Shown here: positions 30,723 to 41,114 of the stretch, one piece after another
How the letters are laid out: each line of letters opens with the position of its first letter
How positions within the stretch are numbered: the first letter of the stretch is position 1
The notes under the pieces: generated by a model
What the model saw: only the letters and a program-made list of their open reading frames with translations
What the model was told of the DNA's origin: nothing
Databases searched by the model: none
From: Okapia johnstoni
Lineage: Eukaryota; Chordata; Mammalia; Artiodactyla; Giraffidae
DNA: 64,000 nucleotides
Direction of reading: 5' to 3'
NCBI GenBank assembly: GCA_024291935.2
Contig: CM044308.1
Location: 118,012,501 to 118,076,500, forward strand
Program-made: the position numbers and the translations under genes

Positions 30723-31309
30723 CTGCCCCACTCCATCACGTAGAGTGTTACCCCTGGGTGCAGGGTTACATCCCAGAAGGTGAATTACAACTTGGTCCTC
30801 TTCTTCGCAACTCCAGAGGACTCTGGGCTCTGGCATGAGAGTCTCTCTGGAGGAGGGGTCCAGCCTGCCACCCCTCTACACACACACACACTGCTCAGCC
30901 CCTACCCCCAGCCATGTGACAGCAGCCTCTGTAATGAATGACTCTGCAGTGGGGCCCAGCAAAAGGACAGGAGGGCACGAGACAAATCATAGCTGCCAGG
31001 CGCTAATCTTCCCCTGGGAAAGTCACCTCCACCCCCCTCATCCATCACTGGGCAGTGGGCTGCCACTATACCCTCACCACGTACACACCCAAGACAACTG
31101 TGGATGAACGTGAGAGTACACAGAGAGGTGGGCTACAGCATTCACGTGGGAGCTTCTGTACACAAGCAGAGAAGCCCATGCAAAAACCAAAAAAAAAAAA
31201 AAAGGCCATTAGCGCTCTATACAAGGCCTCTGCCTCGGTTCTCCCACCCCCAGAAAAAGTGACATCTAATGAACCCATATAGATCCACTGAGCTATACAT
31301 TTGTTTAAT
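30723..31309. other. No gene seen
   Basis: Unassigned; includes a short CA run near 30881-30890 and an A15 run near 31189-31203. Confidence 0.4.
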
Positions 31310-31640
31310 TGCCTAAGAAATGTTTGTTGAGGGTCTATTTCAGATAAAGCAATGTGGTACAGAGGACACGGAAGTGAACAGAACAGGGTCTATTCATGAA
31401 GGAGCTCACAGTCCAGCAGGAGAGCTGAAACAGACCAAGGGACATGGGGAGGAGAGAGACATGGATGTGAGAGAAGAGGAGGATGGAGAGTCAAGGGAGG
31501 GATTTTTCCCAGCTGAAGGTGCAGGAACAGCTTCACGAAAGAAGACCTTGAAGGGTGAGTGGAGTTTGCAAGGATAGGAAGAAAGCCACCCAGGAGCAGC
31601 AAACCAGATGAGTCAAAGTGGAGTGTGAAGGCAAAGCGTG
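31310..31640 (+). mobile_element. L2 LINE 3' region
   Basis: gaaatgtttgttgagggtcta, ggacacggaagtgaacaga, ttcatgaaggagctcacagtc, then gaccttgaagggtgagtgg and ggcaaagcg. The order agrees with L2 beyond its 3' core. Confidence 0.55.
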
Positions 31641-31742
31641 CCTATGAGAGAGGCAATAAGTGGTTCACGAGGGGGCAAAGAAAGAGGAGGCTGACATCCG
31701 TCCACTGAAAGCCACATGCTCCCCAGCGTCCATCAATTCCCA

Positions 31743-31767
31743 ACACACACACACACACACACACACA
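31743..31767. repeat. (CA)n microsatellite
   Basis: About 12 CA units. Confidence 0.95.
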
Positions 31768-31979
31768 TACACAAAGCATCTCAGCATCATGAGAGGAGCT
31801 GGTCCAAATTCTGCCAGAGATCAATGGCATGGAGATGTGTCCAGCCACCGGTACATCTTCAGAGAAGAAGCTTTGGAGGCACGGACCTTTATCCACAAGC
31901 CATGTCACTGTCAAGCCACTCTGTACATTGTTACCCTCCAGGCCAGTGCTCACTGAGCATCATTCTTAGTGCTTCACCG
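31768..31979. other. No gene seen
   Basis: Unassigned. Confidence 0.3.
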
Positions 31980-32110
31980 AATCATGAATTCCCACTAGAA
32001 TGCAAGCCCCATGGGGCATGGAATATCTCACTCACTGCTAAACCCCCAGAGCTCAGAACAATTGCTTGGCACACAGGTGTTTGATAAGCTTTCAGTGAAT
32101 GAATGATTGA
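31980..32110 (-). mobile_element. L2 3'-end fragment, reverse
   Basis: cactagaatgcaagccccatg, cttggcacacaggtgtttgat and cagtgaatgaatgattga. Confidence 0.6.
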
Positions 32111-32149
32111 GCTCATGGCTTCATTTAATAAGGTGGTTATGCTATAAGA

Positions 32150-32346
32150 AGACTTCCCAGGTGGCGCAGTGGTAAAGAATGCACCTGCCAGTGCAAGAGA
32201 CACAGGAGACGCAGGTTCAATCTCTGGATGGGGAAGACCCATTGCAGTATTCTTGTCTGGGAAAATCCATGGACAGAGGAGCCTGGTGGGCTAGAGTCCA
32301 TGGGGTCGCAAAGAAATGGACACAACTTGAACATGCACACATAGGC
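32150..32346 (+). mobile_element. Bov-tA SINE with TSD
   Basis: Head cttcccaggtggcgcagtgg, body attcttgtctgggaaaatcc, end ggacacaacttgaacatgc. The direct repeat atgctataaga (32139-32149 and 32347-32357) is the TSD. Confidence 0.95.
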
Positions 32347-32357
32347 ATGCTATAAGA

Positions 32358-32512
32358 TGGACATAAATATTCCCCACCCACCCTCATTTTATAGAAAACT
32401 CAGTCTTGGAGAGATTCAAAAACTTGCCAACTGGTCATGCAACTAGCAAGCAGAGGGTCCTCACTGCAAACCCAGCTTGGTCACCAGGGCAATCTCTCTG
32501 CCAGCTACGCTA
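32358..32512 (+). mobile_element. MIR SINE fragment
   Basis: cctcattttatagaaaactca, gagattcaaaaacttgccaac and gcaactagcaagcagagggt fit MIR core to 3' end. Confidence 0.6.
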
Positions 32513-32859
32513 AGAGCAGCGGCCCTGCCTCTGGCTTTTCTATCTTTGCAGTTGTGGTTATGTTTCAAGAAGGTATAATTTGAGCCTTCTTTTTCACAGG
32601 CTGCATAACCATGAACTCTGATAACAGGCACTAATATATCTACTGTCTACAGTTACACATCCTCAGTCAGCCCACTTCAAGAAAGCCCAATACAAACAAA
32701 AACACCCAATTTTCAAAATAGGTAAATCTAGGAGTTCTCATCTGCTTTATAGAAAAATCCTTTGCACTATAAATAAGAGATGTTATCAAAACAGTTCTTT
32801 AAGTAGCAGAACTTCCCTGGACACAGCAGTGCTTACCCAAAGGGGAAGGATTGAGTGTT
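32513..32859. other. No gene seen
   Basis: Unassigned. Confidence 0.35.
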
Positions 32860-32957
32860 GACACTGACTTTCGTGGATCGCCGCTGTGTGCCAGGCATTT
32901 TAGCTCCTTGCAGAGGAGATGGTTTACCACCACTTTAGAGATGAGGAAACTGAAGAC
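32860..32957 (+). mobile_element. MIR fragment
   Basis: gctgtgtgccaggcattttag followed by ccactttagagatgaggaaac and tgaagac. Confidence 0.65.
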
Positions 32958-32958
32958 C

Positions 32959-33101
32959 ATGGGAACTCCCTGGTGGTACACTGGCTAGGATGCCTGCCGT
33001 GCTTTCACTGCCAAGGGCCTGGGTTCAATCCCTGACTAGGGAACTAAGATCCCACAAACTTCAAGGAGAGGCACAGCCAAAAAAAACACAAAAGATGGGG
33101 G
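32959..33101 (+). mobile_element. Short CHR-type SINE with TSD
   Basis: gggaactccctggtggtacac, gctttcactgccaagggcctg, ggttcaatccctgactaggg and A-rich end. Flanked by aactgaagacc (32948-32958) and aactgaagatc (33102-33112). Confidence 0.9.
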
Positions 33102-33112
33102 AACTGAAGATC

Positions 33113-33345
33113 AGGTTCAACACATTTAGTTATTCAACATTTGCTCATTCTGGCTCTATGCAGGCCCCAGGAAAGCAGATATATACAGGCACATCTTTGC
33201 GCCTACCCACCTCCCCAACCCCACCCTGCCCAAGGGCACTTGCATTCTAATGGGGAGAGACAGGTAATAAGCAAATAAATGAATTAGTGCACAAATCTTC
33301 AAGAAAATGTCATGTTGCGATAAGTGCTATGAAGAAAATGCAGAG
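33113..33345 (+). mobile_element. L2 LINE 3' region
   Basis: cacatttagttattcaacatt, cattctaatggggagagaca, ataagcaaataaatgaatta and gataagtgctatgaagaaaa. Confidence 0.6.
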
Positions 33346-33453
33346 GGTGATAAGAGAGTGTCTCATGCAGATATGGAGATATTTAGGGGACCCCCTTGGG
33401 CCCCTCAGCTAGAAGCTGGCTGACTTCATCTCTGGCTCTTCCACTTCAATACA

Positions 33454-33515
33454 AAAAAAAAGGGAGGGAAGAAGTGAGGGAAAGAAGGAAGAAGGAAAGA
33501 GGGAGGGAGGGAGGG
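33454..33515. repeat. Purine-rich (GGAA/GAGG) tract
   Basis: Runs of aaaaagggagggaag, aaagaaggaagaaggaaag and gggagggagggagg. Confidence 0.9.
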
Positions 33516-34014
33516 GGGCCTTCAGCCTCCAAATGAGCAGAAATCCAAATGGAAAAAAGTTGCTAGAGAAACAAAGCGTATTTGAAGCCATTGTCCATCA
33601 CACACCCATCTGCAGTTAGCTCCAGAGCCCTGGCACTGACTCTCTGCAAAAATAGGGAAGTGATCTGTAAAATTCCAGTTCATCCTGCTTGGTGGGAGCC
33701 CTGGAGCAAGGAGGCCGGGCCGTGGAGGGGAGAGGGCAATGCAGGCTGACGAAGTGAGGCTTGGGGATGGGGATGCTGATGGGCCCCCACTTTGAAGGCT
33801 GTGGGAGGAGGAAGTGAATCACCACGCACCGCTGTCTGCTGTGGAGGGACCATCCGAAGGTCTTCTCATGTGCAGGAGCTGGAGGAACTGAGGGTGCAGA
33901 CGGGCAAAGAGGGCAGGAGGGAGAAGAGGGGCACAGAGCTGGAGAGTGGTGGGGGGAAGAGAGGAGATGAGCAAAGAGGAAGCAGGTGTGCCCACCGTGA
34001 CCAGGCTTCCCTTC
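33516..34014. other. No gene seen
   Basis: Unassigned; G-rich between 33880 and 33975. Confidence 0.4.
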
Positions 34015-34145
34015 AACCTCCCCCAAAGCTTAATAGATTTCTAAACGGGCTTATTATCACCACCTATGAATTCTTTTAAAAGACCTAATTATCAATATAA
34101 AACATCAAACTAGCTAATTAGGTTTCCTGAGCGGGCCTTGACACA
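34015..34145. promoter_or_regulatory. Small candidate conserved non-coding element
   Basis: Abrupt AT-rich, repeat-free island with aagcttaatagatttcta, cttattatcacc, gacctaattatcaatataa and actagctaattagg; five homeodomain ATTA/TAAT cores in about 100 bases. Confidence 0.4.
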
Positions 34146-34684
34146 GGTGCAAACAGTCTCTCCGGATGGTAGTCCTGGTGAAGCCTGCAGACCCGGATCA
34201 ATGGTTGGGGTGGTGGGGAGAGCTGCCCACGACACCCAGTTAGGCCTGTAACTGCAGGTCCCCTCCTGCCACTGGCTGACCTGTCTCCCCTGGTGGCCTG
34301 GAGCCCAGGGCCCACAAAATAGGGTCCAGTTGCCCTTGTACCCCTCTGGGATAAGTGCTGAGGATGAAGCAAGTGGGTGTCCCCAGAATCCAGCTTGGTG
34401 GGGGGTGGGGGGGCACTGCATGCAGGTGGAGGGGTCAAGGAATCAAGCCATTGGCATTCCTTCCTCCACTCCTAAGCAGAAATGCCCAGGGCAGAGGCTT
34501 TACTGAGTTGCTGAGAAAATGCGCTTGTCTTACACATCATTGAAGGGATTGTGGTGGAGGGAGTAATAACATGACAGAGATGGCTACGCCCCTCCCCAAC
34601 TAGATTACAGGACCCCTGTTGGGGGGGGAGGGCCTGAGTTCTCAAGGACTGGATGGTGCTCACCTGAAACCCTGTCTCCACTAT
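34146..34684. other. No gene seen
   Basis: Unassigned; G-rich runs at 34398-34412 and 34619-34629. Confidence 0.4.
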
Positions 34685-34705
34685 AGTGATTTCCAAAGTG
34701 TGTTC

Positions 34706-34885
34706 TGCTGCTGCTAAGTCGCTTCAGTCGTGTCCAACTCTGTGCGATCCCATAGAGGGCAGCCCACCAGGCTCCGCCGTCCCTGGGATTCTCCAGGCAA
34801 GAATACTGGAGTGGGTTGCCATTTCCTTCTCCAGTGCATGAAAGGGAAAAGGGAAAGTGAAGTCACTCAGTCGTGTCCGACTCTT
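34706..34885 (-). mobile_element. Bov-A2 SINE, reverse, in MER5A
   Basis: gctgctaagtcgcttcagtcg, ggcaagaatactggagtggg, then a second monomer start (gtgaagtcactcagtcgtgt). TSD agtgtgttc at 34697-34705 and 34886-34894. Confidence 0.94.
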
Positions 34886-34990
34886 AGTGTGTTCCCCAGA
34901 CCCCAAAAAACATCAGCATCATCTGGGAAATTGTTGGCTAGGCAGACCATCGGATACCACCCAGGGGTGGGGCCTAGCAAATGGTGGAGG

Positions 34991-35080
34991 GTTTCTATTA
35001 TTATTTATCTATTTATTTGGTGGCGTTGGGCCTTAGTTGCGTGGCATGGGGGATCTTCCTTGCATCATGTGGGATTTTTC
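34991..35080 (-). mobile_element. CHR SINE fragment, reverse, in MER5A
   Basis: ttatttatctatttatttggt, ggcgttgggccttagttgc and ggggatcttccttgcatcat resemble the CHR tail and body in reverse; the tRNA head is missing. Confidence 0.6.
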
Positions 35081-35227
35081 TGATGAGCCCTCCAAGAAAT
35101 TCAGAGGCTGGCTCCAGTTTGAGAACCTCTACTCTTGTGTATACGTACAGAAGGAGGTCATTCATCAGTGCAGCTGCCGATGCTGCTGCTGCTGGCTTGT
35201 CGGCGGTGGGGGGGGCAGGTGTGGAGA

Positions 35228-35345
35228 GGCCTGTTTCTTAAATTAAACTAAATGATGGCCATTAAGGGGGCGTCCCCTGCACATAATTAATTCTCCTTTA
35301 GCTAAAAGGGGCAGGTGAGAATTGGACAGCTACTGATGATCTTGG
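35228..35345. promoter_or_regulatory. Small candidate conserved non-coding element
   Basis: Repeat-free AT-rich island: ttaaattaaactaaatgatg, gccattaaggggg, cacataattaattctccttt. Dense ATTA cores. Preceded by a (gct)4-like run near 35180. Confidence 0.4.
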
Positions 35346-35699
35346 CGTGCCGCACCCTCTTTCTCCACCACCCTCCTGTCTCCAGGGTCCTTCTCTGGGG
35401 GCCCCACCCCTCAAGTCGGGTTTTCCTTCTGTGCAGCCACTCCAGGGGAGTCTGAGCTTTGTTAGCTACCTGGCACTCACTTCTCCAAGTGCCACACCAC
35501 TGTCCCCTTCTCCAAGTTAGTCACCCCTCTCAACAAGCCTGCCTCATCCCGCCAGTCCTCTGCAGACACATGGGGTCTCCATGTCCCTCTCTCATCAGAG
35601 CACTTCCGCCTTACCCAGGTTAGCACGTAACTCATGGGCAGAATTTTGTTTACTATTTAAACCATAGGTGCCACGATGTTAAGAGATGTAAAAATCTTG
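35346..35699. other. No gene seen
   Basis: Unassigned. Confidence 0.35.
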
Positions 35700-35890
35700 G
35701 AGCTTGAAATCCACACCCCAGGCCTTTCCAGACTCGACAGACTGACTAAGGGAAGCCAAACTCTTGAGGTGGATCAGGCCATCCTTTCCTAGCTGTGTGA
35801 CCCCAGATGAGTGCACTCACCTCTCTGAGCCTCATTTCCACAGCTCTCAGATATGGGTGATACCACCCATCTCGTTAGGTTTTGGTAAGG
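35700..35890 (-). mobile_element. MIR SINE, reverse
   Basis: tcctagctgtgtgaccccaga, tctctgagcctcatttccac and gatatgggtgataccaccca follow reverse MIR order. Confidence 0.65.
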
Positions 35891-36084
35891 ATGAACAGAA
35901 ACTGTATGTGGGAAGCCTCCAGGCAGAATCTGTTCCAGATTAGGGCTGAGGACACACTCCCCCACCCCACTCCCTCCAGTGGGTTCCAGATGAACCCAAA
36001 TGGGGCTCATTCTCTGGGTCTCAGCAGCTCACCCCCTTTAACCGTTAATAAATCCTGGAGTCCAGGTGCTAGGCCAAGTTCAGG

Positions 36085-36205
36085 GCAGTTCAATAAACCT
36101 TTCTGCAGGTACCTGCTGTGTGCCAGGTGCCTTAACAATGGCTGAAGATGCAGAGACAGAGCAAGAAAGGACCTTGTACCCCAGAAGTTCAAGTGTGGTA
36201 GGACA
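36085..36205 (+). mobile_element. L2 3'-end fragment
   Basis: tgcaggtacctgctgtgtgcc, aggtgccttaacaatggctg and ccttgtaccccagaagttca. Confidence 0.5.
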
Positions 36206-36239
36206 GACGCATTTGTAATGCATCTTTAAGAAGAAGGGA

Positions 36240-36925
36240 AGAAGCAAGAGTGGTGCCCCAAAAGAGAGTAGCCTTGGAGACAGACCTGGGTTCAGATCTT
36301 AACTTTGCCACTAAAGAACCAGCTAACGCTGTGATTTTTCCAGTAGTATGCATGGATGTGAGAGTTGGACCATAAAGAAGGCTTAGCACTGAAGAACTGA
36401 TGCTTTCGAACTGTGGTGCTGGAGAAGACTCGTGAGAGTCCCTTGGACAGCAAGGAGATCAAACCAGTCAATCCAAAAGGAAATCTACCCTGAATATTCA
36501 TTGGAAGGACTGATGCTGAAGCTTAAGCTCCAATACTTTGGCCACCTGAGGCAAAGAACCAACTCACTGGAAAAGACCTTGATGCTGGGAAAAATTGAAG
36601 ACAGGAAAAAAAAGGGGGTGACAGAGGATGAGATGGTTGGATGGCATCACCAACTGAATGGACATGAATTTGAGCAAGCTCCAGGAGATGGTGAAGGACA
36701 GGGAAGCCTAGCATGTTGCCGTCCATGGGGTCACAAAGAGTTGGACACAGCTGAGAGACTGAACAACAATGTTGTGCAAATTACTTAATCTCTTTGTATT
36801 CCCTTTTTCTGCTTTACAAGGTGGTGGAAAGGAACTTCAAAGGATGAGGCTTGCAGATGTTGTGGGTAAGTGCCTGGCACGTGTGGAGGCTCAGAAAATG
36901 CTGGCATCATTATCATCATTATGAA
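36240..36925 (-). mobile_element. MIR SINE, reverse, split by BovB
   Basis: Left part cttggagacagacctgggttc and cttaactttgccactaaag (36240-36333); right part gtgcaaattacttaatctct and gtgcctggcacgtgtggagg (36770-36925). Joining them gives a near full-length reverse MIR. Confidence 0.72.
36334..36767 (+). mobile_element. BovB LINE 3' end in a MIR
   Basis: atttttccagtagtatgcatg, gaactgtggtgctggagaag (TGG kept), ccaatactttggccacctga and cacagctgagagactgaaca. Flanks aacgctgtg (36325-36333) and aatgttgtg (36768-36776) are a likely diverged TSD. Confidence 0.93.
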
Positions 36926-37029
36926 CGCAGTGGGCTTCCTCGTCCTTCAGGAGCCCACCCTTCCTCTGCAGGGTCAGGGGCTGCACCATCCTGGTGGCTT
37001 CAGGCTTTGGAGTTAACCAGATGATCCTT

Positions 37030-37420
37030 TAATACACAAAGAAACCCCAAATAGCTTAACCTCAGCCGGGGCACAGAGGGCCTGGCCGCCCGGCAGATAC
37101 TGGCCCTGAATCCTGTGCTCCATTATTGCATCTGAAAATCCGTTAACATTTCACACAATTTCCTGCACAGCAGTGTGCTTCATAATGCTGGGAGCCAAGC
37201 CGGCCCAGTAATTGGGACTGGAGTGGGGCAGAGTCCAAAGCAATTAATCCAGCCTCCTTCCTTGTTTGCGCCAGGATAAGCCTGACGGGGTGGAGAGTAA
37301 TTGGAAAGGAGCGGCTTCCATCCCCAACCCGGAATTAATATTTTCCTGTCCTGATTTAATTCCGCCCGGGAACAGTGACACAGAGACACGCCGTGTCAAG
37401 CGCTAAGTAATCCACCACGA
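37030..37420. promoter_or_regulatory. Candidate conserved non-coding element
   Basis: Repeat-free. Motifs: ccattattgcatctg, cagtaattgggactgg, aaagcaattaatccagcc, gagagtaattggaaagg, cggaattaatattttcc, cgctaagtaatccaccac. Two TAATCC sites are the bicoid/OTX-type (K50 homeodomain) core; several TAATTG are HOX/Antp type. Confidence 0.45.
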
Positions 37421-37594
37421 GCCACCTGAGGAGGAGCGAAGGACTTTTCCTTTTCTTTACGGTTGGCAGGGAGTAGAGGGGAATGGCAGCTAACGAGACA
37501 GAACCTCACGAGTTGGAGGGCCTTCCAAGGACATCTGAAGCCTAACTCTCCTCTCCCCCAACCCCACCCAGTGCAAGGACACGCCACAGAGGAG

Positions 37595-37935
37595 ACGGAC
37601 CTGAGTTCAAATCACAGCTTTGGGACTTCCCTGGCAGTCCAGTGGTTAAGACTCTGTGCTTCCAGTATGGGGGACAGGGGTTCAATCCCTAGTCAGGGAA
37701 CTAAGATCTCACTTGCAGAGTAGCAACAAGCCAAAAATACATATATATATAAATCCTGGCTTTGGTACTTAGAGGTGTGACCATGGGCAAATCACTTAAA
37801 TCCCACTGAGCCTCAGTTTCCTCGTCTGTAAAATGGGGATAAATAGTACCTCCCATGAATGATCGTCATCAGATGCATTACAATAAATACAAGGCACTTA
37901 ATGCCTATATAATGGTCTGTCAATGGTTGCTATGT
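37595..37935 (-). mobile_element. MIR SINE, reverse, split by a CHR SINE
   Basis: cctgagttcaaatcacagctt before the SINE, then aaatcctggctttggtactt, gcctcagtttcctcgtctgt, aaaatggggataaatagtac and tacaaggcacttaatgccta. Confidence 0.8.
37624..37750 (+). mobile_element. Short CHR-type SINE in MIR
   Basis: gacttccctggcagtccagtg, ggttcaatccctagtcaggg, A/T-rich tail. Flanks aaatcacagctttgg (37609-37623) and aaatcctggctttgg (37751-37765) agree at 12 of 15 bases. Confidence 0.9.
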
Positions 37936-37969
37936 TTCCTCTTGTTCTAGGTTTTATGACCAGGAGCCA

Positions 37970-38400
37970 AGCACAATGGTAAGCATGAAGAATAACACGC
38001 AAGGAAAAAAAAAAGAAAGAATGCAAACAGAAACAAAACAGGGGCCCAGGGCTTCCCTGGTGGCTCAGTCATAAGGTATCTGCCTCCCAATGCAGGAGAC
38101 ACTGGTTCAATCCCTGACCCTGAAGGATTCCACATGACTTCGAGCAACTAAACCAGTGCTCTGCAGCTGTTGGGTCTGTGCTCTAGAGCCCGGGAGCCAC
38201 AACTACTGGAGTCCCTGCCCAGCATCAATGAGAAACCTGTGCACTGCAACTGGAGAGCAGCCCCCATTCACCATACCTGGAGAAAAGCCTCCACAGCAAT
38301 GAAGACGCAACACAGGCCAAAACAAATAAGTTAAAAAAAAAAAAAAAACAGAGGCCCAGCATTGTAGGAGCTTGAATTCTAGTCCCATATAGCTAGAGCT
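37970..38400 (+). mobile_element. L2 fragment split by CHR-2
   Basis: agcacaatggtaagcatgaag and gcaaacagaaacaaaacagg on the left, cattgtaggagcttgaattct on the right. Diverged. Confidence 0.5.
38048..38348 (+). mobile_element. CHR-2 SINE
   Basis: gcttccctggtggctcagtca, ggttcaatccctgaccctga, caactaaaccagtgctctgc, agcctccacagcaatgaaga and A16 tail. Flanks acaggggcccag / acagaggcccag suggest a TSD. Confidence 0.92.
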
Positions 38401-40103
38401 TGTTGTATACAGTAGGCATTTAATATGCACTGGCTCTTTGCCTTGTGCCGATGGCATCCCTGGGCAGGCGAGCATTCGGCTTCTGCCTGATCACTTCCTG
38501 TCACTGAGCTGCCGATGCCTTTGCCCACATGTCAGCCTCCTCCTGGGCTTCTGGCTGCCTCCCTGTCACCGCATGCCCCCACCCCACCTCCACCCAGTTC
38601 TAGCTCCATTCTAGGGCCAGCTGGAGAGAGACACATCCAAGCACAGGATCTGGGTCTCAGGAATGTGCAGATTTCTGCTGGAGACCCCTGTGTGGCTGAG
38701 CCTTTTCCCAACTGGCTTGGCTGAGGTCTCATGGGAGGAGGGCTCCCAGCTGGATCCTCTCTCATCCCCGGGGTGCTGTCCCAGGGGCTTGGGCTTGTTA
38801 GGTGAAGAACTGGGGAGGGTAACCTCAACTACCAAGGAGGTACCCTTCTGCGTCCCACATCCCACCGGTTCCCGGAGCTCCCTTTCACCTCCCCGGCAAA
38901 CCATTTCCAATGAACTCTTGTCCCAGAGTCTGCTTCTGAGCAGACTGAGACCATCGGGTATTCTGTAGACCCTGAGGCCCGCGTGCACCGCTGCAGGGCC
39001 CCTCTAATGAAAGTCAGCACCAAGAGACAGAGGCGGGAGGACGTGCCTCCTGACCGCCGGGCAGCTTGAGCATCCCAAGGCTTCTGAGATGTTGGCAGAG
39101 GTGCCGGCTGGAAGGGCAGATGTTTCCCAGGAGGTGGGGGGGGCAGACTTATTCACGAGTGAGCTGAGACCCCTACCCACCCAGGACACTCAGAAACACT
39201 TACAAACCACCAGGCAGCAGGAATCTTACAGGCTCACAAAGGGGCAAAAACCAGGGAGGTCTGGTTATTCATATTCTGACCCCCCCAACAGGTGGAAGGA
39301 AAAGCTTCAAGGGTGGGAAGGAAGATGCCTCACTGGGCTCCCAACTCCCCAAAAAAAGTCAAAGCAGAGAGTTGCCAGAAAAACCGTGTGTTCCACAAAA
39401 CTGCAGGAAAACACTATGCAAATGCCAAACTGATGAGGAGGTAGGGGAGCAGGCCAGGAATAAACCAAACATTAAATCACATCAGTAGGAGAATAATAGC
39501 TAAACTCCTTCTTACTTGTAGCACTCAATTCTGCAGTCGATACAGGCCAGAATGAATGAACGGCCTCCTCAGAGCCACATCTAAATTCAACGTGTGCAGC
39601 ACCCCAAACTCCAAGAGGGGGGCCGGCCAGCCAACGGCAATCCTGTCTCACCCCATATCTTCCACCCACAGGGGTTAATGGGAGGGCACCAAACCTAGGC
39701 CCCCAAGGCAGCTAGGGTGTAGTGAGAGGAGCCCTGCACAGGGGCTGGGTGACATGGGGCAAGTCAAGCGCCATCTCTGAACCTCAGGGAATCAACACAG
39801 GGGAAGCTTGAGGAGGTTGATGGGATGCAGGGTCACAAAGGCCTAGTGGTTGGCCACAGTGCATAGAAGGGGTGGAAGCCACTTGAATGGGGCCAGGTAG
39901 TCTGTGCCCTGGCCCAGAGTGAGCCTGGGGGCAGAGGAGAGGCTGAAGTACCCAGCTGCAATCAGGTCCCATGTGCAGAGGGTCATGGATCAGCTGCCCC
40001 TGTCATTCATCCCACAGCCATTCATGGCTATAGACTGCATGTCAGGCACAGCCAGTACCTGGGAACAACTACGTATGTGCTGTGGTCCTGCCCTCCATCA
40101 AAG
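38401..40103. other. No gene seen
   Basis: Unassigned, moderately GC-rich. A short MIR-like reverse phrase (gggtgacatggggcaagtca) is near 39746-39790. The 125-codon minus and 101-codon plus frames at 38611-38988 overlap each other and show no domain. Confidence 0.4.
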
Positions 40104-40114
40104 ACCAGAGGGGA

Positions 40115-40446
40115 GGGACTTCCCTGGTGGTCCAGAGGTTAAGAATTTGCCTGCCAATACAGGGGACACAGGCTCGAACCCTGATCCAGGAAGATCCCAC
40201 ATGCGATGGGACAGCTAAGCCCCTGACCCACAACTACTGAAGCCCATGTGCCTAGAGCCAGTGCTCTGCAATAAGAGAAGTCACCTTAATGAGGAGCCCA
40301 TGCACCGCAATGAAGAGTAGCCCCCACCCACCACAACTAAGGAAAAGCCCGCAAGCAGCAACGAAGACCCAGTGCACCTAAAAGTAAATAAATTTTAAAT
40401 GTTTTAAATTTTTTAATTAAAAAAATACTTTTTATAAAGCCAAAAT
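40115..40446 (+). mobile_element. CHR-2 SINE with perfect TSD
   Basis: gacttccctggtggtccagag, ggctcgaaccctgatccagg, full CHR-2 body (cccacaactactgaagccc, agcaacgaagacccagtgc) and AT-rich tail. Perfect 11-bp TSD accagagggga at 40104-40114 and 40447-40457. Confidence 0.95.
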
Positions 40447-40574
40447 ACCAGAGGGGAAGACACAGCAGACACATCAATTCAGAACCTGGGAGGATTTCTA
40501 TATGCAAGCTCAGCTTCTGGGGCCAGGGGCAAATGGGTCTCATCTGAGCAGCTCCTGGGAGCCAGGTTGGGGTC

Positions 40575-40705
40575 AGTACTCATGTTTTCTCACTCCATCC
40601 TCAGAAACTCACTTCACAGAGTAGGGGATTGGCTCAGAGTCCCATAGCTGGAAAGAGGATGTGAACCCAGGTGTGTGATTTTAGAGACCAGCACTGCTGG
40701 TGACT
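40575..40705 (+). mobile_element. MIR SINE fragment
   Basis: cactccatcctcagaaactca, ttggctcagagtcccatagct and gatgtgaacccaggtgtgtg. Confidence 0.65.
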
Positions 40706-41114
40706 CACCAACCAGGCTCACATAGAGATGAGGATGCCAGTGGTGGAGCTGGGACACTCCTTCCCTTCCCGGGGGGGCAGCTTCAGGGCTCCACTGCTGT
40801 CTTCAAGCTCCCCTAACAGGTGAAGGACCCCTCACAGCCTTCCTTGGGCTTTATCCCAACTGTCTCCAAAGGTCTAGACATGACTTAGGGCCAGAAGAAC
40901 CTCACCTATTCTGCCTTCATCCTCCCCACTGCTCCTGCCCCTGACCTCAGAGACTTCAGTGGACTTCTGTAGCTTTCACCTCTCCAGAATCGATCTCTTT
41001 TGAGATTGTACCTCAAATTTTCCTAGGAGCCTGCATCCCTCTCCCACTGTGAGTCCATGACATTCTGCAGGGGCAGAGCTAGAGATGCCTGTGGGTGTAA
41101 ATCCTCCCTCTGCC
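40706..41114. other. No gene seen
   Basis: Unassigned. Confidence 0.35.

Larger units (their letters stand above)
34685..35140 (-). mobile_element. MER5A-type DNA transposon, reverse, with two later insertions
   Basis: Pieces agtgatttccaaagtgtgttc (34685-34705), ccagaccccaaa...catcatctgggaaattgtt (34895-34990) and tgatgagccctccaagaaat...ccagtttgagaacctct (35080-35130) rebuild one MER5A-like element in reverse once the Bov-A2 and CHR pieces are removed. Confidence 0.65.
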
